Shown: positions 43,616 to 51,374 of the stretch, in pieces
Position numbering within the stretch: the first letter of the stretch is position 1
How the letters are laid out: every line of letters starts with the position of its first letter
Assembly: GCA_965284565.1 (NCBI GenBank)
Contig: OZ260100.1
Coordinates: forward strand, 2,604,001-2,668,000
Origin: BRH-c54 sp965284565
GTDB taxonomy: Bacteria; Bacteroidota; Bacteroidia; Flavobacteriales_E; Vicingaceae
Direction of reading: 5' to 3'
Length of the DNA stretch: 64,000 nt
Position numbers and translations under genes: made by a program
Notes under the pieces: generated by a model
Told to the model about the DNA's origin: nothing
What the model saw: only the letters and a program-made list of their open reading frames with translations
The model's database searches: none

Positions 43616-44719
43616 TTAGTTTTTTAACTCTTGAAGACGGTATAAATCATACAGTTTTTTGTTATAGGGATAATCCCAACATCCCATTCTATGAAACAGA
43701 TTTCCTCCAAATCCTTTTTTATATACATGTACCCCATGTAAAGGATGATTCTTGTTTAAATTAGGAGCAGAACCAAACATATCATATTCTGTGCATCCCC
43801 ATTCTTTTGAAACTTTAATTGATTCCCATTGAAGTGCATAACTAGCCAGTAAGTTGTTTTTACAAGAAGTTGATGCACCATATAAATAAGTTCCACGTTT
43901 TTTTGATAAAACCAAAAACATTGATGAAAGAAATTCTCCATTAATATCTGCCATTAACATTTTTATGGTCACCCCTTTTTTATTATTGTCTTGGTTTTTA
44001 AAAATAGTAGAGAAGTATTCTTGACTTTGTAATGGCATATTATGTCTTACTGCCGTATCATAATACAATTTGTACCAATCATTTATATGTTCAATACCAT
44101 ATTCTTTAACACTAATTCCATTCATTAGTGCTTTTTTAACATTATACCTAGTGTTGTATCTCATATTACTAAGTAATTTTTGCTTTGTTATTGATAAATC
44201 AATAAAGAAGGTATTCTTAGGAAGAAAATCATTTACACTTTTTTTTAAATTCCATTTAACTGTTTTAAAATTTACCCTATATTCTTGTACCTGACTTCTA
44301 GGTGCACCTACCCAATTACCCGAAACATCAAAGTACTGATCTTCTATGGCCCATTGGTTCTCCCAAATTAAATCATAACGAATAAAGATGCAATTGGCTG
44401 GTAAAAAAGGTTTTATTGATTCTGACAACTGCTCTAGAAATAATCCTTGATTTTCAAAGGAAGGTTCTAACTTAGGGCCATAAGGAACGTAAGCAAAACA
44501 GGTAGAATTATCAATATATTTTAAAAGGACTAATATATCATCTCCTGTTTTTAAAAAGGAGTCTGCATCATTGTATAATAAATCTTTTGAAACAGTTAAT
44601 TCAAATCCAATAGGAGATAACCCTTGATTACTTTTTATACGTCCCCAGAATGCTGTTTGAGGTAAGATGTTCGTTGTTTGGAGTTCTTCAACATCTTTCT
44701 TCTTTAGCTTGCAAATCAT
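43616..44719 (-). CDS. FemAB-like peptidoglycan-bridge/GNAT-fold acyltransferase, 367 aa
   Basis: The protein has the paired GNAT-like fold of FemA/FemB proteins. Visible blocks are ILPQTAFWGRIKSNQGLSP at the N-terminus, YVPYGPKLEP, IRYDLIWE, NMRYNTRYNVKKALMNGISV, LVLSKKRGTYLYGASTSC, YALQWESIKVSKEWGCTEYD and FKKGFG-like KKGFGGNLF. In Gram-positives the family adds amino acids to the peptidoglycan bridge using aminoacyl-tRNA. In Gram-negative Bacteroidota related proteins are seen, but the acceptor is unknown. The assignment is to the family, not the reaction. It is isolated, between a terminator and a 136-base gap. Confidence 0.8.
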   Translation of the reverse strand: MICKLKKKDVEELQTTNILPQTAFWGRIKSNQGLSPIGFELTVSKDLLYNDADSFLKTGDDILVLLKYIDNSTCFAYVPYGPKLEPSFENQGLFLEQLSESIKPFLPANCIFIRYDLIWENQWAIEDQYFDVSGNWVGAPRSQVQEYRVNFKTVKWNLKKSVNDFLPKNTFFIDLSITKQKLLSNMRYNTRYNVKKALMNGISVKEYGIEHINDWYKLYYDTAVRHNMPLQSQEYFSTIFKNQDNNKKGVTIKMLMADINGEFLSSMFLVLSKKRGTYLYGASTSCKNNLLASYALQWESIKVSKEWGCTEYDMFGSAPNLNKNHPLHGVHVYKKGFGGNLFHRMGCWDYPYNKKLYDLYRLQELKN

Positions 44720-44828
44720 CTTTTTTTCGCAAAACTAAATAATCAATTATTGAATACAAAATTAGCCGCTATTCTTCAACAGAAAGTTAAACCTTGTATT
44801 AGGAAAATTATGATATTAAATTAATAGC

Positions 44829-44851
44829 ACAGCGGTAAACGTGTCCGCTGT
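44829..44851 (-). terminator. Hairpin behind the PKD/T9SS gene
   Basis: ACAGCGG (44829-44835) and CCGCTGT (44845-44851) form a 7-bp GC-rich stem 4 bases beyond the stop of the minus-strand gene at 44856. No clear T-run follows on the minus strand, so termination efficiency is uncertain. Confidence 0.55.
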
Positions 44852-44855
44852 CCCA

Positions 44856-46256
44856 TCAATTCTTAATGAATTTTTTGGTGAGTTGTTGATCCTTACTTAT
44901 TATTTTAATGAAATAGACACCATCAGCAAGAGCACTTACATTTATTTTATTATTGGTTGGCAAAACAGTTTTTATGGTTTTTCCAGTAATGTCTAATATA
45001 ATTATTTCATCTATGTTAAAAGCTACATTTTCTATAGTTAAAACATCATTTACAGGATTAGGAAAAATAGAAAGGCTAGCAGCATTTTGTTCATTAATTC
45101 CAACGGTAGAGGTGTAAGTTACAGAGTCGCAATAACTATCTGTACAACCACCTGCATTGTTTACGGTTAAACAAACATTATAACTACCAGTAGAAGCGTA
45201 TTGGTGGGTTGGGTTTTGCATTGTAGAAGTGTTTCCGTCACCAAAATCCCACAGCCAACTGGTTAGAGAAGTAGAAGAAGTACTAACATCTGTAAACATA
45301 AAAGCTCCTGTGCTATTGTTGCTATTCGTGAAATTAGCAATAGGAATAGTATGAACGGTTATAGGAGAAAATCCGAAAAACGTACAACCATGTGATGTGG
45401 TAACACTATACATTATGGTAAAAGAACCTGCCTGAAAATAAGTGTATGTAGGAGAGGAACCAACATAATTATTTCCATCTCCAAAATCCCAAAACTCTCC
45501 AGTTATTACATTGCCAGTTCCACTACCTGGGTTGTTAACACCAAACATATTAACAACATCACCAAAACAAATATCGGTGGGAGCACTTATTAAAGCAAAC
45601 CCATCATTTTCGCAAGCTAACGGAATATAAATTAACAATACACTTGAACCTGTATCTATATCTTCACAACTACCTACTTTGGGGTAAATATCAACAAAAA
45701 CTCTATAACTATAACCTCCAGGTAAGGAATCAAAAATGGTAGAATCTTGCCATCCACCTAAAGTTCCTAATGCAAAAGAATTGTTTTGTTCTTGTATTTT
45801 ATAAAAAACAGAATCGGCATTGGTAGTTACATGCAACTCCATAAAACCTGAATCTGGATTACTAGTAGAATCAGATTTAACAGTAACAGAATCAATATTA
45901 AAATTAGGAGGTGTTGGTGGGTTGGTAGAAAAATTATAATAAATAGTATCTCCACTAGCATTAGAAATTCTTAGCTGAAAAGTATCCTGACAAAGTTGAG
46001 TATAGTTTGTAATCCCTGTTGTAGTTGTTGCTGTTACAGGTGTAGTATTTGCAGTATGAACTCCAGTTAAACTAAAGTTGAATGGAGGAACACCTCCAGA
46101 AACAGCAATGTACAAACTTCCATAAGGATTAGGTAAAGGGTTTATACTATCACAGTCTAAACAAGTGCTTACAATATTGGTAGAATCAATTGTTATTTGA
46201 GCTTTTAAAGCAACACTTAAGGTTAGTATTAAAAGTAAAGTAGTGATTTTTTGCAT
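44856..46256 (-). CDS. T9SS type A secreted protein with two PKD domains, 466 aa
   Basis: Signal peptide (1-~20, ALKAQ), an N-terminal Ig/SprB-repeat-like part (~22-215), two PKD domains (~225-300 and ~303-378) with paired FWDFGDGNNYVGSSPTYTYF and WLWDFGDGNTSTMQNPTHQY signatures, and a type A sorting domain from about residue 393 (LSIFPNPVNDVLTIEN, LDITGKTIKTV, GVYFIKIISKDQQLTKKFIK). It should be exported across the outer membrane. The role is probably adhesion or scaffold-like, but is unknown. It is monocistronic with a hairpin after the stop. Confidence 0.92.
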   Translation of the reverse strand: MQKITTLLLILTLSVALKAQITIDSTNIVSTCLDCDSINPLPNPYGSLYIAVSGGVPPFNFSLTGVHTANTTPVTATTTTGITNYTQLCQDTFQLRISNASGDTIYYNFSTNPPTPPNFNIDSVTVKSDSTSNPDSGFMELHVTTNADSVFYKIQEQNNSFALGTLGGWQDSTIFDSLPGGYSYRVFVDIYPKVGSCEDIDTGSSVLLIYIPLACENDGFALISAPTDICFGDVVNMFGVNNPGSGTGNVITGEFWDFGDGNNYVGSSPTYTYFQAGSFTIMYSVTTSHGCTFFGFSPITVHTIPIANFTNSNNSTGAFMFTDVSTSSTSLTSWLWDFGDGNTSTMQNPTHQYASTGSYNVCLTVNNAGGCTDSYCDSVTYTSTVGINEQNAASLSIFPNPVNDVLTIENVAFNIDEIIILDITGKTIKTVLPTNNKINVSALADGVYFIKIISKDQQLTKKFIKN

Positions 46257-46417
46257 GTTAATTTATTATTTAGTTGATTAATAGCCTCAAAGACTATATT
46301 TTTTTATTATAGTTGCTTTGTTGCTGTTTTTTTGTTTTAGCTCCTGCAATGATAATGATAGTTATTTAAAATCCAAAAGTATAAAAATTACTTGTAAACC
46401 AAGCTTTTATTACTAAA

Positions 46418-46544
46418 GTGTTGTTTTCAAAAAAGAAACTTAGATTTGCATAGTAATTAGTACCAAAACATTTTAATGAAGTATTTACACATATTAATAG
46501 CAACAACCTTTGGAGCAAGTTTTTTCTCTTTTTGCTCAATATGA
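46418..46544 (+). pseudogene. Truncated duplicate of the pgpA promoter and first 22 codons
   Basis: The 30 bases ending in TAGATTTG (46419-46448) are identical to those upstream of pgpA (47779-47808). The leader has diverged. The coding start then matches again: MKYLHILIATTFGA is encoded in both copies, with one difference in the first 42 bases. An indel after codon 14 shifts the frame and an in-frame TGA ends it at 46542-46544. The rest of pgpA is missing. The promoter copy is intact and might still be used. Confidence 0.85.
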
Positions 46545-46636
46545 TCATCTTAATATAAAATAGAGTTACATAACATCAGAGGTGTGTTGTTAGGGTTGTG
46601 TACTTCGTTAAATATACGAAACCGAGAAGCAAAAAG

Positions 46637-46663
46637 AAAGCCGCTATTCAACATAGCGGCTTT
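46637..46663 (-). terminator. Terminator hairpin behind the frameshifted T9SS gene
   Basis: AAAGCCGCTAT (46637-46647) and ATAGCGGCTTT (46653-46663) form an 11-bp GC-containing stem with a 5-base loop. On the minus strand it is followed by a T-rich tract. It lies 22 bases beyond the stop of the gene at 46685 and could also stop transcripts from the pgpA-fragment promoter. Confidence 0.8.
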
Positions 46664-46684
46664 CCTTATTTAATTGATAAGTGA

Positions 46685-47604
46685 TTAATCCACCAATAAT
46701 TTAGTAGAGTATTCTACATCATCAGCTTGTAATCTAACAAAATACATTCCTGATAGAAGGTTAGTAATATCTAATTCACTTGTTGTTCCGTTAGCAACTA
46801 TTTTATCTTCAAAAACAATTTTACCTAAAACATCATAAATTACAACATTTGTAAGTTTTCCGTTTGAAGGCAAACTAATATTTAACACATCAGCTGCAGG
46901 GTTTGGATAAACAGAAACATTACTACTATTTAGTGTTTCACTAACTCCCGTAGGCAAACAGTAAATAACATCACCATTAAAGTTTCTTGGAGAAAAAGTA
47001 ACATTAAAAGGATATTCTCCTCCATTACCTTCTTTAAGAACTAAATCTGAGTTAGAAGCCCAAGTATTTCCAACACCTGTTCCATTCGTGTAAGAAAAAG
47101 TAGTTCCAGCAGCATTTGCTGTCACATAAAATGCATGAGTACTTCCTGAACTCATAGCATAAGCAATGTCAACAGGAACTTCAACAGGATTACCTACTCC
47201 AGCACCTGTAACATTTCCTGATCCTACTAATGTCCATCCAGCAGAACTAGTTGTATTTCCTACAAAAGTACCTGTTCTAGCATAAATTTCTATAGTTGCA
47301 TTAGTTCCTACAGTAACAGCAAATGTTTCAATAATAACATCTGTATTAGCTGTAATATCAAACATGTTGCCGTCAAAATTGTTCCCACCAGCTACAGGTG
47401 CATTCAGAACATTGGTACATGTTGCCATAATACCTTCAGCTTGTTGATTAGGTGTAACATTTCCTGTTTCAACTTGTTCAACTAAAGTTTGTACTTCATT
47501 AGATGTAGTAGCATTTTTACTTGTTCGTCTGTTTGTGCAAAGCCAGTAATACTAGTTGCACTAATTAAAGTTAAAGTAAGAATTCGAGTGTAAATTTTTT
47601 TCAT
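46685..47604 (-). pseudogene. T9SS type A secreted protein, interrupted by a one-base frameshift
   Basis: The intact part from 47428 encodes a beta-rich domain (ITANTDVIIETFAVTVGTNA, IEIYARTGTFVG, YVTANAAGTTFSYTNG) and a type A sorting domain (VSVYPNPAADVLNISLP, VLGKIVFEDKI, GMYFVRLQADDVEYSTKLLV). A proper signal peptide (MKKIYTRILTLTLISATSI, then TGFAQ) starts at 47604 in another frame. It runs into a stop (47482-47484) unless one base is added in the A5 run at 47514-47518, which restores a 306-residue protein. So this is either a recently broken gene, a phase-variable homopolymer or a sequence error. It lies exactly between the truncated and the intact pgpA starts. Confidence 0.85.
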
Positions 47605-47780
47605 AAATTTTTGGTTTTAGTTAATAATAAATTAATTTGTTTAATTGTGAAAACTTTTGATGAGCTTACAATGAATTCATTTATAGTTATTCATAGCAAA
47701 TCTATAACAATAATTTAATTAAACAAAAAATAAATAAATATTTGTAATTAACATTAAATAGAGTAAAAAATATCTAGCTG

Positions 47781-47808
47781 TTGTTTTCAAAAAAGAAACT
47801 TAGATTTG
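47781..47808 (+). promoter_or_regulatory. Promoter of pgpA
   Basis: TTG (47781-47783), 17 bases, then TAGATTTG (47801-47808) fits the Bacteroidota -33/-7 pattern; the ATG follows 29 bases later. The 28-base block is duplicated without change at 46421-46448, while the leader after it has diverged, which supports functional constraint or a young duplication. Confidence 0.65.
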
Positions 47809-47837
47809 TAGCGTAGAATACAAGCACTACTATTTTA

Positions 47838-48302
47838 ATGAAGTATTTACATATATTAATAGCAACAACCTTTGGAGCAGGCTTTTCTCCTTTTGCTCCA
47901 GGTACAGCAGGAGCAATAGTGGGCTGTGCTTTTTTGTGGGGATTTAATGAATTACAGTACCTTCCTACTTTTCCTAATCCTTTTCTATTTGTAGTTTTAA
48001 TTTTTGTGGTGGCATTGCTCGGAATTTATGCTACTAATAAATTGGAGCAGGAATGGGGTAAAGATCCCTCAAAAGTAGTGATAGATGAGCTAGTAGGTGT
48101 TTGGATAGCGATGGTTTTTGTACCTTTTACATGGTTAAACTTACTATTGGCTTTTGGTTTATTTCGTTTTTTTGATATTGCCAAACCTTTAGGGGTTAGA
48201 AAAATGGAGCAACTTAAAGGTGGTGTAGGTGTAATGGCAGATGATGTATTGGCAGGAATTTATGCTAACTTAGTATTACAATTAATTTTAATTTTCATTT
48301 GA
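47838..48302 (+). CDS. pgpA: PgpA, phosphatidylglycerophosphatase A
   Basis: A 154-residue multi-spanning membrane enzyme that dephosphorylates phosphatidylglycerophosphate to phosphatidylglycerol. The N-terminal signature GAGFSPFAPGTAGAIVG and the VVIDELVGVWIAM motif with acidic catalytic residues are intact, as is the C-terminal GVGVMADDVLAGIYANL. Three to four hydrophobic segments are visible. The stop overlaps a TTG start of the GtrA gene. A truncated duplicate of its promoter and first codons lies 1.36 kb upstream. Confidence 0.94.
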   Translation: MKYLHILIATTFGAGFSPFAPGTAGAIVGCAFLWGFNELQYLPTFPNPFLFVVLIFVVALLGIYATNKLEQEWGKDPSKVVIDELVGVWIAMVFVPFTWLNLLLAFGLFRFFDIAKPLGVRKMEQLKGGVGVMADDVLAGIYANLVLQLILIFI

Positions 48303-48691
48303 AGTTTAAATTCTTTTTTATATCGTTTTTGAAGTACCAAACAGCTGCACTTATAGCTACTTTGGTAGATTTTGGTGTGTTTTTTCTTTTAAAAGATGTG
48401 TTTAATGTTTGGTATGTTTATGCTACTGCTATTGGTGCTTTAATGGGAGCTATTACCAATTTTATATTATGTAGAAACTGGGCTTTTTCAGCAAGAGAGA
48501 AAAAATTAGTCAATCAAATTGGCAGGTACATAATGGTTTCTTTAGGAAGTTTGTTGCTTAACACTATATTGGTTTATGTTATTACAGAATTATTTAAAGT
48601 ACACGAAAACTATTCGAGAGTGATTACTGCCATTTTAGTAGCTATTACTTATAATTTCACTTTACAGAAATACTTTGTTTTCAAAAAATAA
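48299..48691 (+). CDS. GtrA-family small membrane protein, 130 aa
   Basis: A 130-residue protein with four predicted membrane helices (about 12-31, 36-55, 76-96 and 107-122), starting FLKYQTAALIATLVDFGVFF and containing GALMGAITNFILCRNWAFS and the end YNFTLQKYFVFK, all typical of GtrA. GtrA proteins are thought to flip lipid-linked sugars. The start is TTG, overlapping the pgpA stop (TTGA), so translation is probably coupled; no ATG would give the first helix. Confidence 0.88.
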   Translation: MKFKFFFISFLKYQTAALIATLVDFGVFFLLKDVFNVWYVYATAIGALMGAITNFILCRNWAFSAREKKLVNQIGRYIMVSLGSLLLNTILVYVITELFKVHENYSRVITAILVAITYNFTLQKYFVFKK

Positions 48692-48730
48692 ACTTTATTA
48701 TAAACTTATCTCGCAGAACTTTTATTAATC

Positions 48731-48765
48731 TCTCGCAAAGACGCTAAGTCACAAAGACACAAAAC
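48731..48765. repeat. Short interspersed repeat, GCAAAGACGCTAAG type
   Basis: TCTCGCAAAGACGCTAAGT is followed by the direct half-repeat CACAAAGACAC, with a 15-base period. An inverted relative (TCGCGGAGACGCTAAGACGT on the minus strand) lies at 52541-52560. Such units are dispersed non-coding repeats; the function is unknown. Confidence 0.4.
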
Positions 48766-48815
48766 CAACTAAATTTTTAATGATAAAAATCATCCACTAT
48801 CTAAAATCAATCCAT

Positions 48816-48823
48816 TACTTTTG
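48816..48823 (+). promoter_or_regulatory. -7 box candidate for the DUF4920 gene
   Basis: TACTTTTG matches TAnnTTTG, 34 bases before the ATG at 48858. No clear -33 element is visible. Confidence 0.35.
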
Positions 48824-48857
48824 TCAATCAATTCATTAAAACATTAAAAATATACTT

Positions 48858-49376
48858 ATGAAGAAATTAATTTTTATCTTATCAACAGTTGTATTAGTAG
48901 CTTGTCAGGAAAATAATAAAAAACAAGAAAAAGAAGTAGTAAGCGAAGAAGTGGAAGTAATCATCACCAAACACGGAATGGATATCACTGAAGAAGGGGC
49001 TATTACAGCAGCAGAATTTTTAGCTCAATTTGAAGGCAAAGATTCTTTATACACTAAACTAATTGCTCCAATTAATGAAGTGTGTGCTAAAAAAGGTTGC
49101 TGGATGACTATTAACTTAGGAGATGATAAAGATATGCGAGTTACATTTAAAGATTATGACTTTTTTGTACCTAAAGATGCGGCAGGAAGATTTGCCATTG
49201 TAGAAGGATTTGCAAAAATGGATACGACTTCTGTAGCTACTTTAAAACATTATTTAGAAGATGCAGAAGCTTCTCAAGAAGAGATTGATGCCGTTACTGA
49301 GCCAGAGATTAACTATTCTTTTGAAGCAGAAGGTGTGATTATTAAGGAGGAAAAGTTAATTACCAAAGGAGAATAA
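48858..49376 (+). CDS. DUF4920 lipoprotein, 172 aa
   Basis: A lipoprotein signal ends at Cys16 (LVAC), followed by a charged linker and the DUF4920 domain. Hallmarks are the paired cysteines of NEVCAKKGCWMTINLG (~76-91), RVTFKDYDFFVPKDAAGR and the YSFEAEGVIIKEE end. The CxxxGCWM motif suggests a disulfide or metal site. The function is unknown. The next gene, 16 bases on, is a lipoprotein with a heme-binding motif, so both may serve a redox or copper-related task in the envelope; that is inference. Confidence 0.85.
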   Translation: MKKLIFILSTVVLVACQENNKKQEKEVVSEEVEVIITKHGMDITEEGAITAAEFLAQFEGKDSLYTKLIAPINEVCAKKGCWMTINLGDDKDMRVTFKDYDFFVPKDAAGRFAIVEGFAKMDTTSVATLKHYLEDAEASQEEIDAVTEPEINYSFEAEGVIIKEEKLITKGE

Positions 49377-49392
49377 AATTTAATATTTACTA

Positions 49393-49863
49393 ATGATGAC
49401 AACATCCTTTAAAAATATAAGTATCCCGATTATTTTCGGGATATTTTTTTTGATTTCAGCATGTTCTAATGCAGAAAAAGAGCAACAAGTAAAAGAAGAA
49501 ATAATAACAGAGGTAGTTGACAATCATCCGAACAAAGATAGTGAGTTGGCTTTGCTAATGCGAAAAATGTACAATGATGCTGACAGTATTAAACAGCTTA
49601 TTGTAAACGATGAGGGAAATATTTCTAAAGAATATATTGATGCTCTTGAGAGAATACATACTGCAACACCAACAGATGCAGAAGTAAAAACGCCTGAATT
49701 TAAAGCCTATACCGAATTAATGGTTAATGAAGCAAATGCACTTTTCTCTAGCGAAACTAATAAAAAAGAAGGCTTTAATAATTTGGTAAACAAATGTGTG
49801 GAATGTCATCAGTCTTTTTGTCCAGGACCAATTAAGAAAATTAATAAATTGAAGATTAAGTAA
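49393..49863 (+). CDS. Lipoprotein with C-terminal CxxCH heme-binding motif, 156 aa
   Basis: The signal peptide ends in a lipobox (LISAC, Cys24). The mature part is mainly helical (EKEQQVKEEIITEVVDNHP, LALLMRKMYNDADSIKQLI) and ends with NKCVECHQSFCPGP, a CxxCH motif (CVECH, 135-139) that would bind one c-type heme, as in cytochrome c'-like four-helix proteins. It therefore resembles a small lipid-anchored cytochrome c. A perfect terminator-like hairpin lies inside the signal-peptide codons (49422-49443). It is probably co-transcribed with the DUF4920 gene 16 bases upstream. Confidence 0.8.
   Translation: MMTTSFKNISIPIIFGIFFLISACSNAEKEQQVKEEIITEVVDNHPNKDSELALLMRKMYNDADSIKQLIVNDEGNISKEYIDALERIHTATPTDAEVKTPEFKAYTELMVNEANALFSSETNKKEGFNNLVNKCVECHQSFCPGPIKKINKLKIK
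49422..49451 (+). terminator. Terminator-like hairpin inside the cytochrome-like lipoprotein gene
   Basis: TATCCCGA (49422-49429), loop of 6, TCGGGATA (49436-49443) and a run of eight T follow the usual intrinsic terminator pattern, but lie in codons 10-20 of the CxxCH lipoprotein. It may act as an attenuator between the two lipoprotein genes, or be coincidental. The TATCCCGA/TCGGGATA palindrome is frequent in Bacteroidota DNA. Confidence 0.5.
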
Positions 49864-49908
49864 AATAGTTTATGAGGTTATAAGTTTATAAAAACCACTA
49901 AAACCCCA

Positions 49909-51324
49909 TCATTTTTTCATAAAACCTTCTGATTTTGCAATAACAGAAGAAACGGTAATATCTCCAGTAACATTTACTACTGTTCGCATCATATCCAAAA
50001 TTCTATCTACAGGAAAGATAATGGCTATCCAAGCTGGGTTTAAGCCAACAGCATCTAATACTATCATTAACATTACTAAGCCTGCACTAGGAACAGCGGC
50101 AGAACCAATTGAAGCTAGGGTAGCAGTCGCTACAATAGTAAGTTGTTGGGCCATATCTAAATCTATTAAATGAATCTGTGCTAAATAAATCACAGCAATA
50201 GATTGGTAAAGGCTTGTTCCATCCATATTTACTGTTGCACCAATAGGCAATACAAAACTAGAAACTTCTTCAGGAACTTTTAAGTTATCGTTTACACATT
50301 CCATAGTAATAGGAAGTGTTGCAGCACTAGAACTGGAAGAAAAAGCCAATAATTGAGCAGGGCTAATTTTTTTAAAAAGTGAGGTGTAACTGATTTTCAA
50401 TACTCTTGTCATGATGAGCGGATAAACAACAAAAACCAAAAAAGCTAAACCAATTACAACTACTAAACTGTACCATCCTAAATTGATAATAATCTCCTGA
50501 ATAGCTTTAGGGTCATCACCTGCCATTTCACTTAGTTTGGCAGCCATCAGTGCAAAAACAAAAAATGGAGCAGCTTTCATTACAATATCTACCATTTTTA
50601 AGAATACTTCATTAAAACCATCTACAATCCCAGCAACATTATTTGCTTTCTTTTTATCTATCATTAACAATACTACTCCAAAAAATATAGCAAAAAAGAT
50701 TATTTGTAGCATTAATTTATTATCTGCCAACGAAACAAAAATATTGGAAGGAACCATGTCAATTAAGAATGCCAGTGGACCAGCTTCTTTAGTTCTTTTT
50801 GCTTCTTGTTTACGTTTTGCTAAATCTTGATCAACTTCAGCTAAAGATTTTTCTACTTCATATTGTTGGGAAGCATCATCAACAAAATCTGTATAATCTG
50901 GATTAGTAAGATAAGATTGATGGTCTTTTATTTCAATATTATTTTCTTGAGCCCAAAGTTCATAGGTAATTCTGTTTTTTACACGTTGATTTTCATCTAA
51001 ATACTTACCGGGTTTAATTAGATTAACCAAAACTAAACCTAAACTTACCGCAAAAACAGTAGTTAATAAATAAATACCGAGCGTTTTAGCACCAACTCTA
51101 CCTAAACGTTTTATATCTGATAAGCCTGAAATACCAACGATAATAGAAAAAAGCACTAAAGGAATGGCAATTAATTTTAATAAGTTGATAAAAATTTCTC
51201 CCCAAGGAGCAATCCAGTTTTTGGTAAAAGTACTCCATCCAAAAATTGCAGAAACGTAAGCCCAAATAATACCTAATATCAGTCCGATAATTATTTTCCA
51301 ATGTAGTGCTAGTTTCTTTTTCAT
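49909..51324 (-). CDS. Dicarboxylate/amino acid:cation symporter (DAACS family)
   Basis: The 471-residue transporter has the GltPh-like fold. Diagnostic blocks are the serine-rich hairpin SSSSAATLPITMEC, the PIGATVNMDGTSLYQSIAVIYLAQ helix (NMDGT) and LVMLMIVLDAVGLNP with DRILDMMRTVVNVTGD near the C-terminus. A charged insertion (~115-185; EKSLAEVDQDLAKRKQEAKR) sits between the early helices. It imports glutamate, aspartate or dicarboxylates with Na+ or H+ through the inner membrane. It is monocistronic; the next upstream gene is aroC, 50 bases away. Confidence 0.93.
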   Translation of the reverse strand: MKKKLALHWKIIIGLILGIIWAYVSAIFGWSTFTKNWIAPWGEIFINLLKLIAIPLVLFSIIVGISGLSDIKRLGRVGAKTLGIYLLTTVFAVSLGLVLVNLIKPGKYLDENQRVKNRITYELWAQENNIEIKDHQSYLTNPDYTDFVDDASQQYEVEKSLAEVDQDLAKRKQEAKRTKEAGPLAFLIDMVPSNIFVSLADNKLMLQIIFFAIFFGVVLLMIDKKKANNVAGIVDGFNEVFLKMVDIVMKAAPFFVFALMAAKLSEMAGDDPKAIQEIIINLGWYSLVVVIGLAFLVFVVYPLIMTRVLKISYTSLFKKISPAQLLAFSSSSSAATLPITMECVNDNLKVPEEVSSFVLPIGATVNMDGTSLYQSIAVIYLAQIHLIDLDMAQQLTIVATATLASIGSAAVPSAGLVMLMIVLDAVGLNPAWIAIIFPVDRILDMMRTVVNVTGDITVSSVIAKSEGFMKK

Positions 51325-51374
51325 GTTTTTTGTTTTACTGACAAGTTTTTTAATTAATGTCTGCGTCTCAGTGC

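Larger units (their letters stand above)
46257..46684. other. Gene-poor gap containing a truncated pgpA copy
   Basis: About 430 bases between two minus-strand T9SS genes. The left 160 bases show nothing recognisable. The centre (46418-46544) is a copy of the pgpA promoter and 5' end. The right part holds a terminator at 46637-46663. A 60-codon minus-strand frame here is only a shadow of the pgpA fragment. Confidence 0.6.

Noticed and set aside
46366..46548. 60-codon minus-strand ORF
   Set aside because: It overlaps the truncated pgpA copy in antisense and shows no protein motif.
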